Below, in pieces: positions 1-6,694 of a stretch of DNA of 64,000 bases (the first letter of the stretch is position 1; each line of letters opens with the position of its first letter). Source of the stretch: Argonema galeatum A003/A1 (GTDB lineage Bacteria > Cyanobacteriota > Cyanobacteriia > Cyanobacteriales > Aerosakkonemataceae); assembly GCF_023333595.1 (NCBI RefSeq), contig NZ_JAIQZM010000028.1, positions 1-64,000 on the forward strand, in the 5' to 3' direction. The translations under genes were made by a program, and so were the position numbers. The notes under the pieces were generated by a model, which saw nothing but the letters and a program-made list of their open reading frames with translations, ran no database searches and was not told the DNA's origin.

Positions 1-72
1 TGCTCCTCTGCTCCTCTGCTCCTCTGCTCCTCTGCTCCTCTGCTCCTCTGCTCCTCTGCTCCTCTGCTCCTC
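1..72. repeat. Simple tandem repeat, 8-bp unit, nine copies
   Basis: Nine uninterrupted copies of the octamer TGCTCCTC open the window and may continue to its left. The repeat lies in the spacer before the first gene. A similar 8-bp purine-rich repeat (GAGTGGGA) occurs near 46.5 kb. Such arrays are prone to slippage, so the copy number may vary between strains or be wrong in the assembly. Confidence 0.95.
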
Positions 73-154
73 TGCTCAAGAACTCAAATAGCATAGTAAA
101 TAAGGAAAAGCCCGTTCGGATTGGTAAAATCAAAAATCGAAAATCGAAAATAAA

Positions 155-1105
155 ATGACTTTTTTCCGCAAAGACCAACAACTTGAAAAGCTAGGCAATC
201 AAATCTTAGAGGCAACTTGGGGGGAATTTCCAGATTTAGCCCGCAACCAGATAGCCCTCACCTGGATTGTCTACGATCCGCCCGTACCTGTAAACACGGG
301 CGGAGCCCTCAGTCCGCAAGCCTTTTGGAATCACGAAGTCCGAGGTTTTAGCTATCGTGGGCGCGATCGCATTTACCCCGCAAGCATCGTAAAACTGTTC
401 TACCTCGTAGCAGTATTCGAGTGGTTAGAAAAAGGCATGATCCAGACATCAGCCGAATTGGAAAGAGCCATTCGCGACATGATTATCGATTCGAGCAACG
501 ACGCCACCAGTCTGGTTGTAGATGTCTTGACCGGCACGACCAGCGGCCCAGAATTGTCCCACGGCCCTTTTCAAACCTGGCAGTTACAGCGTAACATCGT
601 CAACCGCTACTTTCACTCCTTGGGTTGGCCGGAGTTAGAGCCAATCAACGTTAACCAAAAAACCTGGTGCGATGGCCCCTACGGACGAGAGAGGGTCTTC
701 CTGGGAGAATTAATGGAAAATCGCAATATGCTGACGACTAACGCCACAGCGCGTCTCCTACACAGCATTATTGGCGGGGTAGCAGTATCTTCAAAAGGGT
801 CGCAAGCCATGATGACTCTGATGAAACGCAGCCTTAACCCAGCCGATTTAGCGACAGACGACGAAAATCAGGTAACGGGTTTTCTGGGCGGTGGCTTACC
901 CCAGGATACCCAACTGTGGTCGAAAGCAGGGTGGACTAGCCAAGTCCGCCACGACGCTGCTTATATCGAGATACTGGGCAAGCAACCCTATCTGTTAGCG
1001 GTATTTACAGAAGGAAGGGCGCACAGTAAAAATAAAGCGATTTTGCCTTTTGTCTCGCAGCAAGTCGCTGCCGCAGTGGGGGACGCCGACGCTAACGATA
1101 TCTGA
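155..1105 (+). CDS. Serine hydrolase, class A beta-lactamase/PBP-like
   Basis: A 316-residue protein with the three active-site signatures of the penicillin-recognising serine hydrolase fold in the right order and spacing: S77-I-V-K80 (SxxK nucleophile and base), S113-S-N115 (SxN) and K257-A-G259 (KTG-like triad). The family binds or hydrolyses beta-lactams or cell-wall peptides. No signal peptide or membrane segment is evident from the chosen ATG, so a periplasmic location is not supported by this start. The Ala in the KTG box and the poor conservation around it argue against calling it a resistance enzyme; a house-keeping peptidase or esterase role is equally possible. No convincing ribosome binding site precedes the ATG. 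It stands alone, with an unrelated gene 226 bp downstream. Confidence 0.75.
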   Translation: MTFFRKDQQLEKLGNQILEATWGEFPDLARNQIALTWIVYDPPVPVNTGGALSPQAFWNHEVRGFSYRGRDRIYPASIVKLFYLVAVFEWLEKGMIQTSAELERAIRDMIIDSSNDATSLVVDVLTGTTSGPELSHGPFQTWQLQRNIVNRYFHSLGWPELEPINVNQKTWCDGPYGRERVFLGELMENRNMLTTNATARLLHSIIGGVAVSSKGSQAMMTLMKRSLNPADLATDDENQVTGFLGGGLPQDTQLWSKAGWTSQVRHDAAYIEILGKQPYLLAVFTEGRAHSKNKAILPFVSQQVAAAVGDADANDI

Positions 1106-1331
1106 GGGGAAGCGGGAGAGGGGGAGAGTGGGAGAAATTTACAATTGACCGCTGACCACTGACCCCAATGCCCCAAAATCAACCAATTTGTAGAGGCTGC
1201 TCCGTAAGTTTTATCCTATATTAAGGAGGAAAACTTCTCTATTTCGCCTAAATTAGCCATACTAGAGTTAAATTATGATATAAAATTTCGCTGGCGTTAA
1301 TTCTTGCCCTGATCTTTGTCGAGGAGTGAAC

Positions 1332-2210
1332 GTGAATACAATTTGTTTCCAGCGTACAGTTTTGCTACTCAGTCTTGCTGCTCTAGCAGGTGTAAGCAGC
1401 GGCTTCTCTGCTGTTGCCCAAACCACTAGCACCAGCATTGATACAAGTCCGCTCTCTTCTGCCCAGTCACCAATCCCTGTCCCTGCCGCCTCTGTCTTCT
1501 CAAGCGCTCAAGGGCGCCAGACCCAACTGTCACAAAAACCTTCAAGTATATTTGCAGTAGCTCCTGGCGAACTGGATAGCTATGAGATGTCCGATTTGCT
1601 CGTAGAATCGGCAATAACATCTGATGGTACGGCCAAAAAGCAGCCAATTCCTGGTACGGCTGAGACTTCGGCTTCGGCTCTTTTGGGTCGGTCTGCTTCT
1701 TCCCGAATTCCAGCAAATCCTCCTGCAAATGCCCCTGCAAGAAAAGGGCGGCAAGTGGCTCAAATGGAACTAGCACCCGGTCGCTCCACTCGTTCTGGAT
1801 CGAGCTATATCGGAGTCGGCGGCAATTTAGGTCTGACGGGCGACACTGCTTTGGGCGATACCGGCTTTGCTATCTTCAGCAAAATCGGACTAACCAGAGT
1901 GTTTTCGGTGCGCCCCTCCGTGGTGATAGGAGATGATACCGACTTCATTATTCCGGTGACCTACGATTTCCCCATCCAGGCGGAACCCTTTGAAAGGATC
2001 AATTTTGCTCCTTACGTTGGCGCTGGCGTGATCATTTCCACTGACGCTGGCAGCAATGTTGGCTTTGCCCTGACTGGAGGGGTGGATGTGCCTATAAGCG
2101 AACAATTTACGGCAACAGCTGCCGTAACTGCTGGGTTCATCGATACGACCGATTTGGGAATCATGCTCGGTATCGGTTACAACTTTGGTACCGGATTCCG
2201 ATTCAGGTAG
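1332..2210 (+). CDS. Secreted protein with C-terminal outer-membrane beta-barrel-like domain
   Basis: About 292 residues. The N-terminus is a clear Sec signal peptide: a hydrophobic run followed by an A-V-A-Q cleavage region near residue 30. Residues 35-150 are low-complexity, rich in Ser, Ala, Pro and Gln. The last 140 residues alternate Gly/aromatic-rich strands (G-V-G-G-N-L-G, Y-V-G-A-G-V, G-I-G-Y-N-F-G) and end in F-R-F-R, as in small porin-like barrels. I prefer the GTG at 1332 over the in-frame GTG at 1326, because GAGGAG at 1321-1326 is then a properly spaced ribosome binding site. The function is unknown; an outer-membrane protein of the OmpA/Omp_b-brl type is the best guess. Monocistronic. 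Confidence 0.7.
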   Translation: MNTICFQRTVLLLSLAALAGVSSGFSAVAQTTSTSIDTSPLSSAQSPIPVPAASVFSSAQGRQTQLSQKPSSIFAVAPGELDSYEMSDLLVESAITSDGTAKKQPIPGTAETSASALLGRSASSRIPANPPANAPARKGRQVAQMELAPGRSTRSGSSYIGVGGNLGLTGDTALGDTGFAIFSKIGLTRVFSVRPSVVIGDDTDFIIPVTYDFPIQAEPFERINFAPYVGAGVIISTDAGSNVGFALTGGVDVPISEQFTATAAVTAGFIDTTDLGIMLGIGYNFGTGFRFR

Positions 2211-2381
2211 GCTCTGTCTCTCGACTTGCAGTCAACCCAAGGGACTTCCAAAAAATAAACTATCCCTTCTTGTGGAGCAAACGAGATGCCTGCCACTTAT
2301 ACCCTTTTTTAGGTGAGTGAGGTACACAGAAACCCGGTTTCTGGGCTTATACCACAAGAAGTTGTTGGATATTTTTTTTAC

Positions 2382-2505
2382 AGGACTAAAGCCCCGGGCA
2401 CATACGGTAGGGTGCGTCCGAACCTTCCACTCTCGATAATCGTTGTAGAACGAAAGTCTGACGCACCATACAAGTCGATTTGAGTGTGACAGGGGCTTTA
2501 GTCCT
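2382..2505. repeat. 124-bp repeat with 14-bp terminal inverted repeats
   Basis: Both ends carry AGGACTAAAGCCCC as a perfect inverted repeat (2382-2395 and 2492-2505). An inner, imperfect inverted repeat contains GGTGCGTC near 2412 and GACGCACC near 2461. No coding capacity. Related sequence recurs near 24016-24079 and, as about half an element, at 57249-57305, so this is a dispersed family that could be miniature and mobile. Confidence 0.7.
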
Positions 2506-2542
2506 ATTTTTATTTGGAAGTCCTAATTTTGAGCCAGAACAT

Positions 2543-2572
2543 TGTAGAGACGTTTCGTGAAACGTCTCTACA
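2543..2572. repeat. 30-bp perfect palindromic repeat
   Basis: Two 14-nt arms (TGTAGAGACGTTTC and its complement) surround a central GT. The same arms with centre AT recur at 6621-6650, and a variant with GTTGCATGCAAC in the centre occurs twice near 44.2 kb. Confidence 0.9.
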
Positions 2573-2739
2573 GCAGGTCAAGATAAGAGGGGTCATCGTT
2601 GGCGATTCCGTATTAGTGATGGGCTCTAGCACCAGTGGAAAACATTCCACAAATCGCTAATGACTAATGACAGAATTTAACCGCGCCGCAAGCCCACCCA
2701 TAAGAGGGGTTGGGATAGGCGCTGTGGCTTTAGCCACAG

Positions 2740-3132
2740 TCAGGTATTTTGGTTCTCTATATATTTTCTCACTGTTTCCTCAGAAGCATTCCCAACAGTC
2801 CCGCAGAAGTAACTGCGAGTCCAAAGAGAAGGAATTTTCTTAAGCTGTGGGTATTCTTTCCTCAATTGAAACGCCGTAAACCCCTTAAGTCTAAACATAA
2901 TCTGGTCTGGAGCTAAGTTAGGGGGTGCATCAATCAGTAAATGCACATGATCTGGCATAATTTCCATTGCCACAATAGAACAGTCTAACTCAATACACTT
3001 GTCTGTTAATAATTGTTTTAGCCGTTCTGCAATACCTCCAACCAGTACCTTTTTGCGTCTAGCTGGAATCCATACAAAATGGTATCTAATAAGCGTTACT
3101 GATGTAAGTCTGCGCCTGTATTTGTCTTGCAT
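2740..3132 (-). CDS. tnpA: IS200/IS605-family transposase TnpA (Y1 HUH)
   Basis: A 130-residue single-domain HUH transposase of normal length. H62-V-H64, in the context M-P-D-H-V-H-L-L, forms the metal-binding HUH motif, and Y124 in K-Y-I-E-N-Q is the single catalytic tyrosine. Enzymes of this family act as dimers that cut and rejoin single-stranded DNA at hairpin ends during peel-and-paste transposition. The gene is transcribed away from tnpB, with only 57-66 bp between the two starts, so the promoters must lie face to face. Its stop codon directly follows the left-end hairpin. No frameshift or missing residue is seen. Confidence 0.93.
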   Translation of the reverse strand: MQDKYRRRLTSVTLIRYHFVWIPARRKKVLVGGIAERLKQLLTDKCIELDCSIVAMEIMPDHVHLLIDAPPNLAPDQIMFRLKGFTAFQLRKEYPQLKKIPSLWTRSYFCGTVGNASEETVRKYIENQNT

Positions 3133-3198
3133 ATAATTGTTGTTTTATCGTTAATATCTACAATAGTACACTATAGTAGTTTGTAGGAGGTGATGCAA

Positions 3199-4698
3199 GT
3201 GATACTCAGCTACAAATACAAACTCAACCCCAATAAGCAGCAGTCTGGTAAGCTAACTCAATGGCTAGATCTGCTAAGAGCCAATTACAATTGGTGCTTG
3301 CGGGATAGAATTGATGGCTGGCATCAACAGTACATTTGTGGACACTATTGTGATTTAAGAACTAGAGCCACAATTACCCCCCTAACTTGCAGTCTCGTTA
3401 GAGGTACACAACTTACAAACCCTTGGAAGGATGGCTGCGGTAAAGCCAAAAAAGAAGGGGAGAAAGATAAATCGCCTAAACGTACAGCAGCTTTAATGCA
3501 AGATGCTAACTTGCAAGAACTGAAAATAGCTAGACCTTGGTATCAAAGTATTGATATTGGAGTTTTACAGCAAATTCCAGCTAGGGTTAACGAAGCCTTT
3601 AACAAGTTTTTTTCATGTGCAGGATTTCCTAAGTTTAAGCGCCGTCATGATTTCAAATCTTTCTCTTACAAGCCAGGGAGAATTAAAATTAAGGGTAATA
3701 AAATTTATCTACCTAAAATCGGCTGGATGCGATTCTACAATTCGCGTTCTATTCCCGATGGCTTTGAAATTAAGACGGTAACAGTTAGACAAAAAGCTGA
3801 TGGTTGGTATGTATCGGTAAGAATTGAGTCTAAATCAACGCCCGACTTCCCCGCAATTCCAGACAGTGAAATTAAAACCATTACTGGCTGTGATATGGGA
3901 TTGGGTAAGTTGGTTTATCTCTCCGATGGGAGTGTTATTGATAACCCGCGATTTGCTACTAATAAACATACCCGCCGTTTGATGCGAGTTAGACAACGGC
4001 GAGTCAGTCGCAAACAAAAAGGGAGCAAGAACCGCAGTAAAGCCCAGGCTAAAGTTAACAAACTACACAATAAGAGCCAACAGAAGCGTGAGTCTTATAA
4101 CTGGAATGTAGCCAATAAAATAGTTAAGAAAGCTGACGCGGTTGCTGTTGAAGATTTAAATATCTCTGGCATGATGAAACGGTGTAAGCCTGTTAAGTCT
4201 GATCCTGGTAGATTTTTGCCAAATAATCAATCAGCCAAGCGTGGTTTAAATCGTTCAATAGCCGATGCAGGCTGGTATGGATTAACTCAAAAACTTGAGT
4301 ATCTGGCGGCGAAGTCAGGAAAGAGGTTGTATCGGGTTAATCCACAATACACCAGCCAGACTTGCAGTAAGTGTGGTCATGTCGATAAAAATAGTCGCAA
4401 TGGTGAAAAATTTATTTGTACTAATTGCGGACATATTGATGATGCGAATCTACAAGCTGCGAGGAATGTAAAGTCCAAAACAATAAAGGCTTACGGGCTG
4501 AATATTATTAAACGAATTAAATCAAAAATGGTACGGCGGGACTCGTCGGAACCAGTACAATTAAGTCTCTTTGAGGTTGAATTGTACGAACGCTTGTCAG
4601 ATAATACGCTGCCCCAAAAGGGCAAACAGCGTGTGGGCAAGAACCCAGAGAATAATGTTCAATTATCTCTCTGGGATATTAAGAGCGCAATCTCTTAA
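3199..4698 (+). CDS. tnpB: TnpB, RNA-guided nuclease of IS605 (RuvC-like)
   Basis: About 499 residues from the GTG at 3199, which sits 8 nt after AGGAGG (3185-3190); the earlier in-frame starts at 3190 and 3193 overlap or touch that site. The order is an N-terminal Y-K-Y-K-L-N-P wedge region, a basic middle and the RuvC core: D232 in G-C-D-M-G-L, E318 in V-E-D-L-N-I and D415 in D-D-A-N. A zinc ribbon (C389, C392, C407, C410) sits between the last two, so the nuclease looks competent. The protein is longer than a typical TnpB of about 400 residues. Part of the excess is a stretch near 50-120, and part is a C-terminal tail of about 70 residues holding QLSLF (454-458) and QLSLW (488-492). TnpB homologues cut DNA next to a short motif using an RNA from the element's right end. 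Confidence 0.93.
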   Translation: MILSYKYKLNPNKQQSGKLTQWLDLLRANYNWCLRDRIDGWHQQYICGHYCDLRTRATITPLTCSLVRGTQLTNPWKDGCGKAKKEGEKDKSPKRTAALMQDANLQELKIARPWYQSIDIGVLQQIPARVNEAFNKFFSCAGFPKFKRRHDFKSFSYKPGRIKIKGNKIYLPKIGWMRFYNSRSIPDGFEIKTVTVRQKADGWYVSVRIESKSTPDFPAIPDSEIKTITGCDMGLGKLVYLSDGSVIDNPRFATNKHTRRLMRVRQRRVSRKQKGSKNRSKAQAKVNKLHNKSQQKRESYNWNVANKIVKKADAVAVEDLNISGMMKRCKPVKSDPGRFLPNNQSAKRGLNRSIADAGWYGLTQKLEYLAAKSGKRLYRVNPQYTSQTCSKCGHVDKNSRNGEKFICTNCGHIDDANLQAARNVKSKTIKAYGLNIIKRIKSKMVRRDSSEPVQLSLFEVELYERLSDNTLPQKGKQRVGKNPENNVQLSLWDIKSAIS

Positions 4699-4751
4699 GA
4701 ATCCCATCCCCTTTAGGGGTGGGAGTGTCAATACTTAGGACTGACTTTGCC
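4560..4751 (+). ncRNA. Putative omega RNA at the tnpB 3' end and IS right end
   Basis: TnpB guide RNAs come from the 3' part of tnpB and the right end, with the guide reading into the flank just outside the element. Here that gives a scaffold ending at the hairpin 4702-4724 plus TCAA, and a guide starting at 4732, which is antisense-strand sequence of the neighbouring substrate-binding protein gene. The 5' limit is arbitrary. This is inference from family biology; only the hairpin and the boundary are visible. Confidence 0.45.
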
Positions 4752-6095
4752 GGTAACCGCCAGTTTGCCATCGTCTTTGACCGCCCAAACATCGTAGCTG
4801 CCCACCACGTCGCCGCTTTCATCAATATCCACGTTGCCGCTGGCTCCCTGGTAATTAATGTCCTTGCCTTGTCGCACTAACTCCAAAGCCTTACAGACAT
4901 CGCTGACTTCTTCCCCTGGTGCATTGGCTACATCCCGGATCTTGCTCTTAATGCCTTCGCCTGTATTGGATTTAGCAGCTTCTGCCGCAAGCGCCAAAAG
5001 TGCAGCAGCATCCCAGGAGTGGGGAACATAGGCACTTACTTCTTTACCTTGTTTCTCTTTCCAAAGCTGGGTCAAATCTGCAAGTGCTTTACCGTTGGCA
5101 CCCGGAACAGTGCCAATGGCACCAGAGAGAATAAACTTGCCATCACTGGTTTTGCCCACTTGACCCGGAAAATCTGGGGAATAAACGCCATCGGTCAGCA
5201 TCACCGTGACTCCCTGACTCAAACCTTGTTCGGCGGCAGACTTAAGCAATAAACTGCCCGTTTCGGCGTAGAGAACGGCAGCTACGCCGTCCGGCTTACC
5301 CGCAAAGGCGGCAGAAGCTTCGGTGTCAAATGTGGTTGCCTTGGGGTCGTAGCGAGTAGGTTTGTTTTCGTTGACAACAGTTCCACCCAGTTTTTTGAAG
5401 GCTTGCACAAATTCTTTTTCAAAGCCGACCCCGTAATCATTATTAATGACAACGGTGGAAACGCGCTTGAAGCCTTTTTCGCTGGCCAGTTTGGCGAGTG
5501 CCTGTGCCTGATAGGTATCGGGAGGTGCAGTGCGTGCCCAATAGCCCTGAAAATCGCCCTTCTTCGCCCGTCCGGTAAAGACTGGACTGGTGCTGCCTGG
5601 AGAAATTAACATCACTTTGTTCCGTGCGGCAATATCCACGGCGGCACTAGAAACGCTGCTGGCAAAGGAACCAACTACCCCCGCCACTCTGTCTACTTCT
5701 GCTAGCTTGGTCATCCCAGCACCACCGGCTTTGGGGTCGGTTTGGTCGTCTTCAGAAACTAGGGTGACTGGTTTACCGTTGACGCCGCCGCACTTGTTGA
5801 CTGTTTCGACTAACAACGGCACTGCCGCAATCATTGGCTGTCCGATCGCAGATAAGTCGCCTGTAGCTGGTAGCAGGGAGCCAATTTTTAGTCCCTTAGC
5901 ACTGCTGGCTGCTGGGGCTGGGGTAGTAGGTGAGGTGGTTTGGGTAGCACCTGTGCTGTTGGCTGTGGGGGTAGGGGTAACAGAACCTGTATTGTTAGGG
6001 GTGGTGTTTTGACAAGCAGCTGTAGCAAAAGCTAGAGCCGCAAGAGCAAGAGCCTTGTTGGGTTTGAAAGTTTTCTCTATAGCCGGTTTACTCAT
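4728..6095 (-). CDS. Branched-chain amino acid ABC transporter substrate-binding lipoprotein
   Basis: 455 residues of the Peripla_BP_6 (Leu/Ile/Val-binding, LivJ-like) family. The N-terminus has a lipoprotein signal with a L-A-F-A-T-A-A-C lipobox (Cys near residue 28), then a Thr/Pro/Ser linker to about residue 68, then the two-lobed binding domain from K-I-G-S-L-L-P-A-T-G-D. The family captures amino acids or related solutes outside the membrane for an ABC permease; no permease or ATPase gene is nearby. The TGA stop (4728-4730) falls inside the predicted IS605 terminus TCAA (4728-4731), so the insertion seems to have landed at the very end of the gene and to provide its stop. The protein looks full length, with at most a few C-terminal residues changed. 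Confidence 0.9.
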   Translation of the reverse strand: MSKPAIEKTFKPNKALALAALAFATAACQNTTPNNTGSVTPTPTANSTGATQTTSPTTPAPAASSAKGLKIGSLLPATGDLSAIGQPMIAAVPLLVETVNKCGGVNGKPVTLVSEDDQTDPKAGGAGMTKLAEVDRVAGVVGSFASSVSSAAVDIAARNKVMLISPGSTSPVFTGRAKKGDFQGYWARTAPPDTYQAQALAKLASEKGFKRVSTVVINNDYGVGFEKEFVQAFKKLGGTVVNENKPTRYDPKATTFDTEASAAFAGKPDGVAAVLYAETGSLLLKSAAEQGLSQGVTVMLTDGVYSPDFPGQVGKTSDGKFILSGAIGTVPGANGKALADLTQLWKEKQGKEVSAYVPHSWDAAALLALAAEAAKSNTGEGIKSKIRDVANAPGEEVSDVCKALELVRQGKDINYQGASGNVDIDESGDVVGSYDVWAVKDDGKLAVTGKVSPKY

Positions 6096-6349
6096 TTTCT
6101 ATGCCAATCCTCAACAGTCCACAACAGAATAACTGTATGAAATAGTACAACTATCTTCTGTTTTCCGACAGAATCGTTATATCTTCCCACTGCCAGCATC
6201 CCAAATCGGGAAAGCTACTGTCAGGACTGGAGCATGGGGCGATGGACTAGGTGAAGCAAAAGTAAAAATTTGACCAATAAATTATTGGTTCGATCGCCAG
6301 CCGGATTCATCCGTGGAGTCAATCCAAAATCCAAAATCTTGATTAGAAC

Positions 6350-6440
6350 GGAGAGGGAGGGATTCGAACCCTCGGTACGGAGTTACCTGCCGTACAACAG
6401 ATTAGCAATCTGCCGCTTTCGACCACTCAGCCACCTCTCC
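6350..6440 (-). tRNA. trnS-GCU: tRNA-Ser(GCU)
   Basis: Read on the minus strand, the 91-nt sequence folds as a class II tRNA. The acceptor stem GGAGAGG pairs with CCTCTCC, with discriminator G. The anticodon GCT lies in the loop of the CAGATT/AATCTG stem region, there is a long variable arm, and the T arm is GAGGG-TTCGAAT-CCCTC. The long variable arm and anticodon identify serine (AGC/AGU codons). The 3' CCA is not encoded. Confidence 0.95.
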
Positions 6441-6620
6441 TGGGGTCACAGGAAACTATAGTAGCACATCTTCTGTGAGAAAGTAAAGTATAGTTTTTTG
6501 CGATCGCGATCGAGAAAAACTATCCTTTCGCCCCAGATCCCCTGAACGTCGTTCAATCCGTACACTCTACTGATACCAAATCCGACTTCATTACCCCCTT
6601 TTTATTTTCTGCCCCAACCC

Positions 6621-6650
6621 TGTAGAGACGTTTCATGAAACGTCTCTACA
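6621..6650. repeat. 30-bp perfect palindromic repeat (second copy)
   Basis: Same arms as at 2543-2572 but with centre AT instead of GT, which makes the whole 30 bp self-complementary. It lies 45 bp beyond the stop of the Wzc-like gene (minus strand), where it could also act as a hairpin at the transcript end. Confidence 0.9.
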
Positions 6651-6694
6651 ACAAGATAGGGAAAGGGGGGCTATCAAAGCGGATTTCTTATAAC

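Larger units (their letters stand above)
2211..2739. other. Gene-free spacer with three kinds of palindromic repeat
   Basis: No open frame here resembles a gene. The spacer holds an AGAAACCCGGTTTCT repeat (2328-2342), a 124-bp element with 14-bp inverted ends (2382-2505), a 30-bp perfect palindrome (2543-2572), and the left end of the IS200/IS605 element from about 2680 on. Confidence 0.8.
2700..4731 (+). mobile_element. IS200/IS605-family element (tnpA and tnpB divergent)
   Basis: The element carries a Y1 transposase gene and a TnpB gene back to back, the organisation of IS605. Near the left end an 8-bp stem (CTGTGGCT/AGCCACAG, 2722-2739) touches the tnpA stop codon. The right end has a hairpin at 4702-4724 with one unpaired T in the left arm, preceded by GAAT (4699-4702) and followed by TCAA (4728-4731). 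In IS608 a GAAT guide and a TCAA cleavage site occupy the same places, so I set the right boundary at 4731. The left boundary is not resolved and lies between about 2680 and 2721. Both genes look intact, so the element may be active. Confidence 0.8.

Noticed and set aside
3190..3198. GTG at 3190 or ATG at 3193 as the tnpB start
   Set aside because: Both sit on or within 2 nt of the AGGAGG sequence; GTG 3199 has correct spacing and gives the usual family N-terminus.
5590..6012. 140-codon open frame opposite the substrate-binding protein gene
   Set aside because: It is antisense to the signal and linker region of a clear gene; its Val/Ala/Pro composition mirrors the low-complexity coding strand and shows no family motif.
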